From Sporothrix humicola (taxonomy: Eukaryota > Ascomycota > Sordariomycetes > Ophiostomatales > Ophiostomataceae), in NCBI GenBank assembly GCA_021396245.1, contig WNYE01000003.1, forward strand, positions 124,001-188,000: a stretch of 64,000 nt of DNA, given 5' to 3'. The translations under genes and the position numbers were made by a program. The notes beneath the pieces are model-generated. The model did no database searches. It was not told the origin of the DNA and worked only from the letters and a program-made list of their open reading frames with translations. Positions 51,793 through 60,948 of the stretch are shown here, one piece after another; the stretch's first letter is position 1; the number at the start of each line of letters is the position of its first letter.

Positions 51793-54700
51793 TTACAGAG
51801 GCTTGCCGCCGATAAAGTCGGACCACCGGCGGACCTCGGTAGGCGTGCCCTCGGCGCGGGGCAGCTTCTCGCTCATGCACTGAGCGAACAGGATGGCGGT
51901 CTGAGATGTTAGTGACTGTATTCAAAATCAAAATGTTAGAGAAGATAACTCACCTTGGGCTCCATGAAGAGGGGCACGCCAAAGTCGACGGCGTTGCGGC
52001 GCATGACATAGTCGACGTCCTGCACGGTCTTGCCGCGGGCCTTGGCCAGGTTAAAGACACCGCGGATGTCGTACTTGGCAAAGACTTCGCGCAGCTGGCG
52101 CTTGTCCTCGGTCGGGAACTCAATGACCTGCACCTCGATGGGCGTCTTGCTCTCGGCCTCCAAAAACTCCTTGACGTGCTGCTCAGCGGCGTACAGCTTG
52201 TAGCCCATGGGACCCACAAAGTTGATCACCTTGCTGAGCCAGTCCTTGCTGGTCTCACCGCCAAACAGCAGACCCTCGCCGATCTCGGGCACGCGGAAGT
52301 TCATGGCCGACTGGACGGATGCCCAGTATGCCTCCACAAGATCCTTGCCGAAGCAGGCCATCTCGCCCGTGCTCGACATCTCGACGCCCAGGAACGGGTC
52401 GGCACCGGCCAGACGCGTCCACGAGAACTGCGGCACCTTGGTGGCGACGTAGTCGCGCTTGACCTTCATCAGATCCTGGGCGGCCGGCACGTCCTGGCCG
52501 ACCAACGCGTGTGTGGCGGCGTCGATAAAGTTGGTGCCGAGAACCTTGCTGACAAAGGGGAACGAGCGCGAGGCGCGCAGGTTGCACTCAATGACCTTGA
52601 GCTGCGGCAGGCCGCCCTGCGGGTCCTCGGCCTTGATGATCTGCATGTTGAAGGGACCGGTGATCTCGAGGGCGGTGGCAACCTTTTGGGCAATCTCCTT
52701 GACGCGGTCCATCGTGGTGTCGTCGAGCGAAACGGGGGGCAGAACCATCGAGGCATCACCAGAGTGGACACCGGCCTGTTCAATGTGCTCACTGACGGCG
52801 TGCAGGATCAGCTCACCGTTGGAAGCAACACCATCGACATCGATCTCCTGGGCACCCTCAATGAACTTGCTGATGACGACGGGGTGGTCAGGCGAGACGT
52901 TGGAGGCAGCCTCAAGCTTGTCCTTGAGGTCGGCCTTGCTGTGGATGACGGTCATGGCAGCACCGGAAAGGACGTAGCTGGGGCGGACAAGAACGGGGTA
53001 GCCAACATCCTCGGCGAACTTAGCAGCAGCCTCAACAGACGTAAGCTCCTTCCAGGCAGGCTGGTCAACGCCAATGTTGTCGAGAATGTTGGAGAACTTC
53101 TGACGGTCCTCCGCCTTGTCGATGTTCTTGGGGTCAGTGCCAAGAACCTTGGCCCCACCCGTCTCCTGCAGGCGGAGAGCAATGTTCTGGGGAAGCTGAC
53201 CGCCAACAGACACAACGATGTCGTTTGCCTGCTCCAGTTCGTAGATGTCCATCACGCGCTCGTAGCTGCTCTCGTCGAAATACAGCCTATCCGCCTCATC
53301 ACTGTCCGTACTAACTGTCTCCGGATTATTCGAAAATGGGTGTTAGTACTTTATTTCGAGTTTTAAACGTTGTAGAAGTGTAAAGAAATGAAAAAGAAGT
53401 GCGTAGAACGTGTAAAAGATGAAATAGATGCATTTGAAGATGTTGTGTGGTGGTGATGGTGTTAGTGGTGAAGGATCCACTTGGGTCCACTTTAAAATGC
53501 GCTAGTGTGGCACTAAGCCCGAGGGCAGGAACGACCACATCTGAGGAAGGTACGACACACGCAGTATGAGATGGGAAGGAACCATGGAGGTGTTGACAAA
53601 GCACTTGCAAGTCAAAAATAAAAGAGGAAGGTAGCAGGGAAAGACGTGGTCCACTAAGAGATCCATGTGAAGGCAAGCGGAGAAGTATCCAGCAGACGAT
53701 GTCGGCCGTGTCAATGGCGGGCCGGGCTCCGTCTCGCCTGCTCCGGCATGGTCGATGCCTCCCGACGGCCGTCCCCTCGCCCCGTGTGGCCGCCTTCTCG
53801 GTCAGCGCCCAGGAAATATTTGCTTGGATTTAAATGTCCAAGAAAATATGACTGGCGGCCAAGGCCAAGTATCTGGTGGACAAATGTCTGGCCAGACAAA
53901 TGTCCGACAGAAATATAAGCCTGCAGATAAACTGCAGGCAAATAATGGACAACAACCAACTGCCAGATGCTCTCTTTTTGGTAGATTGACGCCCGGTTTC
54001 CAAATTCCCTCTGCCAGTTGGTCAACTCAAGGCGAGAAGTTGGGACGGGTCCCAGGAAAGCATCCGACGACAGCATCTGAAGAAGCATCTAAAGACGCAT
54101 CCTAAGATGTCATCCGGGCCCGGGATCCGTCCCAAGTTAACATCCCGAGAAACGGATGGAAGTGGATGAAAATAAGAGGAAACGAATGAAAGTAAAAATA
54201 AACGAATGAAAATGAAAAAAAAAATAAACAAAAACGAAAGAAAATCAAGGAAAACCAAGGAAAATCGATGAAATGGAATGAAAATCAATGGAAATAGAGG
54301 AAAATAGATGGAAACGAAGAAAGATTAACGAAAATGAGGGAAAATGAATAAAAATAAGGGGAAATAGAGTGGAAATTTATAAAAATAGAATGAAAGGGAG
54401 GAAAGTCTGGGAAAAGGAGTATAAACAAGGAGTAAAGAATGAAAATAAAGGGAAAATAAAAATAAAAGAAATAAAGGGAGGGTTTTAGTCCGAAGTTTTA
54501 ATCTTAAACATACATAACATAAGTCACTTATAGTATATAAGTCACTTACAGTATGTAAGTTACTTACGGTATATAAGTTACTTATATATCGTATAAGTCG
54601 CTAATAAGAAAGACCAGGTAGAGGGAGGAATCATGAAAGGAAGGGGCAGTGTTTATAGACAAAGAACATTGAGGGGGTGTTTTGATAAGCCTTGTGTCAT

Positions 54701-57051
54701 ATGAGGAAGGGGGCAACCGGGAGTTGTGTTTACAAACACTTGCTAGTAAACAAAGGCAGGCCGGGACGACAGAGTTTGTACAGTATGTTTACAAACACTC
54801 GCCAGTAAACAGTTGGAGGCAGGGGCGACGGGATTTGGAAGGGGTGTTTACAAACACTCGATAGTAAACAATGGGAGTCGGGGCGACGGGGAGAATGTTG
54901 TAAAGAGAAGGGACGGGGTCGGATGAAAGACCTAATAAAAGGTCAGACGAAAGGCTGGGCCGAGCCCAGCCGTAGACTTACATTGATCATAACGGTCTTC
55001 TTGCCCATGGCGCGGAGGGCGCGGGCGGCGCTGACGGAGCACCAGTCAAACTCGACGGACGAGCCGATACGGTAGACGCCGCTGCCGAGGACGATGGTGC
55101 CCTTGTCTTCAAAGGTGATGTCGTGGGTGCTGGCGTTGTAGGTGGTGTAGAGGTAGTTGGTGTTGGCGGGGAACTCGGCGGCGAGGGTGTCGATCTTCTT
55201 GACCCAGGGGTGGATGCCGAACTGGCGGCGGACGGCGCGGACTTCGTCCTCCGTGCTGCCGAGGGCGGTGGCGATCTGGCGATCGGAGAAGCCTATCTTC
55301 TTGGCCTTGGTGAGCAGCTCGCGCTTGAGGCCGCCGAGGCTGCCGACGGCCTGCAGCTCGCGGGTGGTGTCGACAATGTTCTGGAGCTTGTACAGGAACC
55401 ACTTGTCGATCTTGGTCAGGTCGTGGACGCGGTCGACCGAGTAGTTCTCGTGCAGCATGGCCTGGCCGACGGCGAGCCAGCGGCGGTCGGTGGGGTTCTG
55501 GAGCTCAAAGTCGAGGTCCTCAAACTTGTCGCCCTGGAAGCCGACGAAGCGGGGGTCGACCTGGCGGATAGCCTTCTGGAACGACTCCTCAAAGGTACGG
55601 CCAATGGCCATGACCTCGCCAACGGACTTCATGGCGCTGCCAATGTCGCGCTTGACGTGCTGGAACTTGGACAGGTCCCAGCGGGGGATCTTGGTGACAA
55701 TGTAGTCGAGCGAGGGCTCAAAGTTGGCCGTGGTGGTCTTGGTGACGGCGTTGGGCAGCTCGGGCAGGCTGTGGCCGAGACCGATCTTGGCGGCAGTGTA
55801 GGCAAGCGGGTAGCCGGTGGCCTTGGAGGCGAGGGCGGACGAGCGGGACAGACGGGCATTGACCTCAATGACACGGTAGTCGAGGCCGTCGGGCTGCAGG
55901 GCGTACTGCACGTTGCACTCGCCGACAACGCCGAGGTGGCGCACAATCTTAATGGCGGCAGACCGCAGCATGTGGTACTCCTCGTCGCTCAGGGTCTGGC
56001 TGGGCGCAACGACGATCGAGTCACCGGTGTGGATGCCGAGGGGGTCAAAGTTCTCCATGTTGCAGACGGTGATACAGTTGTTGTTGGCGTCGCGCACAAC
56101 CTCGTACTCGAGCTCCTTCCAGCCCTTGAGCGACTTCTCGACCAGGATCTGGGGGGACAGAGTCAGAGAGCGAGCCGACATGTTGCGGAGCTCCTCCTCG
56201 TTGTTGGCGAAACCGGAACCAAGACCACCAAGAGCGTACGCGGCACGCACGATAATCGGGTAGCCAATCTTGCGGGCGGCATCGAGGGCCTCGTCGACGG
56301 TGCTGACGGCAATCGACTTGGCAATGGGGATGTTGATCTCGTCGAGGGCGCGGGCAAACAGGTCACGGTCCTCGGACAGCTCCAGCGTGCGCACGCTCGT
56401 GCCCAGAACACGCACGCCGTACTTCTTGAACAGGCCGCGGCGCTCCATCTCGACACCCAGGTTCAGGGCCGTCTGGCCACCAAACGACAGGAAAATGCCG
56501 TCGGGCTTCTCGCGCTCAATCACGTAGCTGACATACTCGGGCGTCACCGGCAGGTAGTACACCTCGTCGGCCAGCGAGTGGTTCGTCTGGATCGTGGCAA
56601 TGTTGGGGTTGATCAGCACCGACTGGACGCCGGCCTCCTTGAGCGCCTTGAGCGCCTGGCCGCCCGAGTAGTCGAACTCGCCCGCCTGGCCAATCGCCAG
56701 ACCGCCACTGCCAATCACCAGCACCTTCTTGACGTCCACGTTCTCCTTGGGCTTGACAACGCCTGACTGCAGGTACGCCTTGGGATCGTGCACCGAGGCT
56801 GTGCCGACCGAGTCGACGGCCGTCGCGGCGCGCTTGGTCGACTGCGAGAGGTTGCGGCGCGTGTTGAGGAAGCTGTTGAGCGAGTTGAGCGTCTTGGGCG
56901 TCGGCTGCGGGCGCACAGCCTTTTGCAGCTGGGCCTGGGCGCTGACCGAGAAGGCGGCCACACGGGGCGAGGGGACGGCCGTCGGGAGGCATCGACCATG
57001 CCGGAGCAGGCGAGACGGAGCCCGGCCCGCCATTGACACGGCCGACATCAT
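51793..57051 (-). CDS. CPA2: Carbamoyl-phosphate synthase (arginine-specific) large chain, split by an unusual 1.66-kb insert
   Basis: Minus strand, three coding blocks: 57051-54982, 53318-51954 (or from 53330) and 51900-51793, about 1,180 residues. The first ~85 residues are an Arg/Ser/Ala-rich presequence, so the enzyme is probably mitochondrial, as in Neurospora arg-3. The first half holds KKVLVIGSGGLAIGQAGEFDYSG and IVRAAYALGGLGSG. The second half has VLVRPSYVLSGAAMTV. The C-terminal part is the MGS-like allosteric region. It makes carbamoyl phosphate for arginine synthesis from bicarbonate, ATP and ammonia supplied by the small chain. The last intron (51953-51901) is ordinary. The first insert (54981-53319) starts GTAAGT and has TACTAAC near its end. 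No AG falls where the conserved NPETVSTD should begin; the first in-frame AG removes four codons. Two ATGs stand in tandem at the start. Whether full-length enzyme is made is uncertain. Confidence 0.85.
53698..53813 (+). repeat. Inverted 116-bp perfect copy of carbamoyl-phosphate synthase 5' coding end
   Basis: Identical, base for base, to the reverse complement of 56934-57049. It includes the second ATG, most of the presequence codons and ends within a Gln-Ala codon pair. Flanking sequence on both sides is unrelated to the original. On the + strand it opens a 44-codon frame (53699-53833) that stops soon after the copy ends. Confidence 0.95.
53886..53939. repeat. Two short palindromes beside the inverted copy
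   Basis: GTCTGGCCAGAC (53886-53897) is a perfect 12-bp palindrome embedded in a repeated GACAAATGTC. GCCTGCAG (53919-53926) and CTGCAGGC (53932-53939) form perfect 8-bp arms with a 5-base loop. Confidence 0.75.
54060..54114 (+). repeat. GCATC 12-13-bp degenerate tandem repeats
   Basis: GCATC recurs at 54060, 54073, 54085 and 54097, with TCATC at 54110. Most units are followed by a purine-rich spacer such as TGAAGAA. Confidence 0.6.
54140..54480 (+). repeat. Purine-rich degenerate GAAAAT/GATGGAA tract
   Basis: About 340 bases almost entirely A and G on the + strand, built from variants of GAAAATNGATGGAA. In the transcribed orientation of the host gene it is a pyrimidine tract. Confidence 0.6.
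54530..54618 (+). repeat. 18-bp tandem repeats with palindromic TAAGT-N-ACTTA
   Basis: Units such as TAAGTCACTTATAGTATA repeat four to five times with small changes. Each of the first four carries TAAGTNACTTA, a palindrome around one base. Confidence 0.8.
54727..54903 (+). repeat. Three 59-bp tandem repeats carrying TGTTTAC...GTAAACA arms
   Basis: Units begin at 54727, 54786 and 54845, spaced exactly 59 bases apart. Each has TGTTTAC, a 12-base spacer beginning AAACACT, then GTAAACA as a perfect inverted arm. A GC-rich part containing GGGRCGAC follows. GTAAACA matches the forkhead core, giving six potential sites. Confidence 0.85.
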
Positions 57052-58482
57052 CGTGGGAGAGACGAAGGGTATTAAAAGAGGGTATAAAAAGAGAGTATAA
57101 AAAAGAAAAAGATGAAGAGAAAAATATCGTGAAAATATCGTGAGGCTCGATCGTCCCGTTCGTCAATTCGGCTGGCCTTGTCTTTTCAAAAGAAAGCCAA
57201 GAAAGGACAGGAGAGGGAGAAGAGAAGGGGAGGTAGTCGAAAAAAAAAGAGTCATTCAAAATCCTACCAGCACTTGTTGAGGAGGTTCGCTATATTTTCC
57301 TCATTTTCCCTCTATTGGCGGGGGAGGCCCAAGATAAGATAAGAGCCAGACCCAATTCGTCGGTCGTGCTTGACTCTTTTCTCTTTTCTCTATTTTTTTT
57401 TTTTGTTCCTTCCCTTCTTCACGGCCGTTGTTCGCTCTTTCCTCGTTTTCCCCTGTCAAATTTTTGGGGCTACACAATTTTTTTCGCGTTCTCCACTGAC
57501 GAATTCGTCAACGTGATTGGCCAGTGGAGCTCGAATGCCCGCCTGGGCTATCAAAGAAGCGGGAAAGAGCGAGCGACCAGGACAAGAGCCAGAAAAAAAG
57601 CCAGAGAAAAAAGAGAAAAGAAAACAGAAAAGAAAGAAAAGGCGACGAGACTACGAGCTAACACGACGAAGAATGCCGCCCAGAACCAGAAAAATCGGCG
57701 TTCCTCGTGGAAGACTCCGACGTAGGAGCGCAATATACCGCATGGAGGGTAACTTCAGAGTACATACTTACACTGATACATAAATATGGTTGCTACGAGA
57801 CAGAAAGAATTTGCCATTGAAATCCGAAAATATAAAGAAATGAAGCAATGCAAAAAAGAATAAAAGCATAGGCTCTCGACTGGCCAAAAATCAATATATC
57901 TCTCACAAAAACAACTGCCGTCGTGAGGGAAGTGTCGAGGTCGCGTGTTCCGATCTTCACCGGTTTCCCATATTTTTCGCCCATAATGGCGCATGGGAAA
58001 TTTGCAAATCCCATGTGGTAATGGAAGAATAGGACCGAAATATTGTGCATGTCCAGGGCAGGCAAAATACTACCCAGGGCCAGCGCCGTCTTCGGCCAGT
58101 TGGAGAAGCGAGAAAAGGGAGCGTAAAAATAAGGTAAAAATAAAGAAAAATAAAACGGCAACCAAAAAGCAAACCAATGAAATAAATCAAAAATAAAAAG
58201 GGTCAACAAAAAGAAAATAAATCACATAAAAACAATAAACGCCAACCCCGGAAAGTGACGGCATTTCGCTTTCATCGAGATCCATGCCCAATCCAGCATG
58301 AGTCACATAAACCTCACATAAACCTCACATCACACTCCCACATAGCATCACAGTCCAGTTCAGCTGAATGCAGTCTTCGCTACCAAGTCTACCAAAACGT
58401 TACAGATCCGTCTTATTTTCCTTTTGTCTTCCTCCTGTATAAATCATGTCATGCCCATAACCATAACCCCCTTTTACCTTCC
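57052..58482. other. Promoter of carbamoyl-phosphate synthase and 3' flank of PheRS alpha
   Basis: 1.4 kb without a recognised gene. Near the synthase start are TATAAAA-rich words and an AATATCGTGA direct repeat (about 57122-57143). A purine-rich run follows at 57590-57650. A 24-bp near-palindrome sits at 57992-58015 (arms beginning CATGGGA and ending TCCCATG). I saw no arginine-attenuator-like uORF. Confidence 0.5.
57992..58015. repeat. 24-bp near-perfect palindrome
   Basis: Arms CATGGGA... and ...TCCCATG meet around AATTTGCAAAT-like sequence, with one unpaired base. It lies alone in AT-rich DNA; function unknown. Confidence 0.6.
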
Positions 58483-60018
58483 CTAATCCTTATCCAGCCG
58501 CACTGCAGGGTTCTTCTTGATGAAATTCAAGTCCACCTTGTGGCCCAGCAGCTCGCGAATGTTGGAAATGCCGTACTTGATCATCGTCGGCCGCTCCAGA
58601 CTCAGTCCCCAGCCGTACACGCGCATGTCCCGCGGCAGGCCCATGGCCTCGAGCATCTCCGGCCGGAACATGCCACTGTTGCCAATCTCCACCAGCTTGC
58701 CCAGGCCCTTGTGGTAGCTGAAAATCTCCATGCTGGGCTCGGTGTAGGGGTTGTATGCAGGCTTGAACTTGAGGTCCTCCAGACCCATCTTGCCAAAGAA
58801 AATCTCCATGAACTCCATCAGACCGCCCAGCGTCAGACCGTAGTCGGCAATCACACCTTCGACCTGGTGGAACTCGGCCAAGTGCGTGGCGTCAACCGAC
58901 TCGTTACGGAAAACGCGGTCGATGGAGAAGTAGCGTGCCGGCGGTGGCCGGCCGTCGGGGCCCTTCTTGGCGGCAAGGCGGTGCAGCATGGCCGACGAAA
59001 TGGCTGTCGTGTGCGTGCGCAGCACCAGCTTCAGACTCTCTTCGGGCGACCACGGGTAGCGGTAGCCAATGGAGTCGTACTTGCCCGTCTCGTGCACCTG
59101 GCGCACATTGTCCCAGTACTGCTTGTAGTCCTTCTTGTCGTTCTCGTCCTCTGCCTGTGGCGGGTCGGCGCGCGCAGGATCCGAAATGTAGAAAGTGTCC
59201 TGCAGATCGCGCGCCGGGTGCTGCTGCGGCACAAAGAGTGTGTCAAAGTTCCAGAACCCAGACTCGACAAACTTGTCTGTCGGCATCTCCTCGAAGCCCA
59301 TCTCAAAGAAGATCTGGCGGAACTCGTGGCGGACCTTGTTGAGCGGGTGCAGCGCGCCGGCGTTCTGGTCGGCGCCCAGCGCCTCAAAGTTGTACGGCTT
59401 GAAGGTGGCCGTCTTCCACGCGCCCGACGCCAGCATGTCGGCCGTCAGGTCTGTCTCCTCGCGCACCATTTCCAGCGCAAACTTCTCGGCCTTGCGCACC
59501 TTGAAGTTGATCACCTTTTGCAGGCGCACCAGCTTGCGCTTGCGCAGCTCGGCGATCACCTTGGCGTCCGGGTACGTGTGGTCCTTTTGGATGGCCTGCA
59601 GCTGCTGGCGCGTCGTGTCCGTAATTTCCGAGGCCACGGCCTTGAACTTCTTGCCGTCCTCCGTCTTGGCAATCCACTTTTCGCGGAAGGCCTTGCCCTG
59701 ACCCAGCTTCGTCACCTGCTTGTCGCCGACGGCCTTCTCGAGGTCGACCAGCGACAGGCCCTCGACGGCCTGGTGCAAGGCCTCAAAGACACGGGCCTCG
59801 TGGCTGCCGTTGGCGGCAATCTGCTCGCCCTCGGGCTCCAGCAGGTACTCGTCGCGCTCGAGCGTCTCGTAGGCCAGCATGGACCGCGACCGTAACCGGT
59901 CGAGCGCGGCCTTGATGTCGATCGTCTTTTCATTTGGGAAGGCCTCGTTGGTGACGAGCGAGTCGACGTTGGCCAGTGCAGCGAGCACCGCCGTCGTCAA
60001 GTCGTCTTTTGAGCTCAT
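58483..60018 (-). CDS. FRS2: Cytosolic phenylalanyl-tRNA synthetase alpha subunit
   Basis: Single exon of 511 residues from the ATG at 60018 (MSSKDDLTTAVLAAL). The open frame extends upstream but has no further ATG. The N-terminal ~180 residues are the winged-helix, tRNA-contacting part. The class II catalytic core follows, with HPLNKVRHEFRQIFFEMGFEEMP near 235-257. Motif 2 is seen in RYFSIDRVFRNESVDATHLAEFHQVEG. Motif 3 is GWGLSLERPTMIKYGI near 475. It pairs with the beta subunit to charge tRNA-Phe in the cytosol. Length and motif order match Frs2/FARSA, and no damage is visible. Divergent from the DUF1746 gene. Confidence 0.95.
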   Translation of the reverse strand: MSSKDDLTTAVLAALANVDSLVTNEAFPNEKTIDIKAALDRLRSRSMLAYETLERDEYLLEPEGEQIAANGSHEARVFEALHQAVEGLSLVDLEKAVGDKQVTKLGQGKAFREKWIAKTEDGKKFKAVASEITDTTRQQLQAIQKDHTYPDAKVIAELRKRKLVRLQKVINFKVRKAEKFALEMVREETDLTADMLASGAWKTATFKPYNFEALGADQNAGALHPLNKVRHEFRQIFFEMGFEEMPTDKFVESGFWNFDTLFVPQQHPARDLQDTFYISDPARADPPQAEDENDKKDYKQYWDNVRQVHETGKYDSIGYRYPWSPEESLKLVLRTHTTAISSAMLHRLAAKKGPDGRPPPARYFSIDRVFRNESVDATHLAEFHQVEGVIADYGLTLGGLMEFMEIFFGKMGLEDLKFKPAYNPYTEPSMEIFSYHKGLGKLVEIGNSGMFRPEMLEAMGLPRDMRVYGWGLSLERPTMIKYGISNIRELLGHKVDLNFIKKNPAVRLDKD

Positions 60019-60948
60019 GGTGGGGGTGTTTGTCGGGATGAGGGGTTGTGTGGAATGAGGAATTGGGTGAGTCGGATCGATTGTTGAGAAGTGTCGAGTG
60101 GACAAGTGGACCTCTCGATACTGTGTAGTAACGCCCGCTTCACTAGACAGGAGATCGCTTCGTGGTTGTTGGCGACGAGGCTGTCAAACAGAGTGACTCA
60201 GACGGAAAGACGGCCGTGATTTTCGAGACAGCCCGCCATCAGCCAAAAATCGCTGCTGGCCCCAGGCCCACTCCCACCACTCACCCCGCGGCTGTCTGTC
60301 CCAGGCGAGTCAGGCACTGGCTTCAGACTCGCCCAGGCTAGACCCCTGGCCCAATTGCAGGGAGACAGGCACGGGTTACCGTTTTTCCGGCCGGGTCTCA
60401 ATGCCACCGAATAGCGCTGTCTTAGTGGACTTTGGTGACAGAACGCCCCCTGTAGCTGCGACTCGTGCTGTAAATTACTGCAATTGGAAGGCGACCGCTG
60501 GCCACGCCGCGTTGGTGCTTCAGTCAGCGACTCAGCCAGCCAGGCTCCCAGACCCAAGCAAGGCCCCTGTGGTCTTACGACACGAGCTGCAGCTCACTCC
60601 GCATGGCGTGGCCCACCTTTGTAGCACCTGCTTTAACATCACCGTCTCGTAATTGCTAAATTGCCATTCCTGCAGCCGCGTCCCCTTTCTTGCGATTATC
60701 ACCACCGCATTTCAACGACACCTCGTGCAACCGATCTACACAGCATTTTCAATATCGGTGCCCCTCTCCAACAATAGTATCCTGATACCTGTGCCATCGA
60801 CTCGTCCACGCTCGCCTACACCCGAAACATGAGGTAGCGTGCCGTCTGGCAGCCTCGCTGGCCTCGACCCAATTGGCGAGAACTCCTTTCGCCTTTCTTT
60901 CTTTCCCCGAATAACATCGTCGGCCTCTTCCCCCCGACCTCTCTCACC
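60019..60948. promoter_or_regulatory. Divergent promoter region, PheRS alpha / DUF1746 gene
   Basis: 930 bases between start codons. An inverted repeat GGCGAGTC...GACTCGCC lies near 60304-60332. The final ~250 bases are C/T-rich leader. No gene was recognised. Confidence 0.45.

Larger units (their letters stand above)
53319..54981 (-). other. 1,663-nt intron or insertion inside the carbamoyl-phosphate synthase gene
   Basis: It lies exactly between the codons for M-I-N and the N-P-E-T-V-S-T-D motif. It starts with a consensus GTAAGT and has TACTAAC about 26 bases before the first AG, so it was probably a normal small intron that grew. Contents, in + coordinates: inverted 116-bp copy of the gene's own 5' end (53698-53813); palindromes (53886-53939); GCATC repeats (54060-54114); a purine-rich tract (54140-54480); TAAGT-N-ACTTA repeats (54530-54618); and 59-bp repeats (54727-54903). 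No transposase or reverse-transcriptase fragment was recognised. Unspliced, the first exon would read on for only 12 codons. Confidence 0.75.

Noticed and set aside
51906..53366. 486-codon + strand frame opposite carbamoyl-phosphate synthase
   Set aside because: Antisense shadow; the minus strand encodes the conserved enzyme.
44978..54903. CRISPR-like arrays
   Set aside because: The repeats seen are short tandem units without constant repeats and unique spacers, and the genome is eukaryotic.
53319..54981. Insert as a complete transposon or Helitron
   Set aside because: No transposase, helicase or reverse-transcriptase fragment, no clear terminal repeats and no target duplication were found. 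A non-autonomous element remains possible.
55123..56766. 547-codon + strand frame opposite carbamoyl-phosphate synthase exon 1
   Set aside because: Antisense shadow with Gly/Val/Leu bias caused by the codon use of the true gene.
57315..57725. 136-codon + strand frame upstream of carbamoyl-phosphate synthase
   Set aside because: It starts at TTG and ends in a Lys/Arg run derived from a purine-rich tract.
57793..58209. 138-codon hydrophobic minus-strand frame
   Set aside because: It has no ATG at its start, and the hydrophobic composition follows from A/T-rich DNA.
58255..59895. 546-codon + strand frame opposite PheRS alpha
   Set aside because: Antisense shadow; PheRS motifs lie on the minus strand.
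60019..60105. 29-residue N-terminal extension of PheRS alpha
   Set aside because: The extended frame would begin at TTG; the first ATG is at 60018 and fits the family N-terminus.
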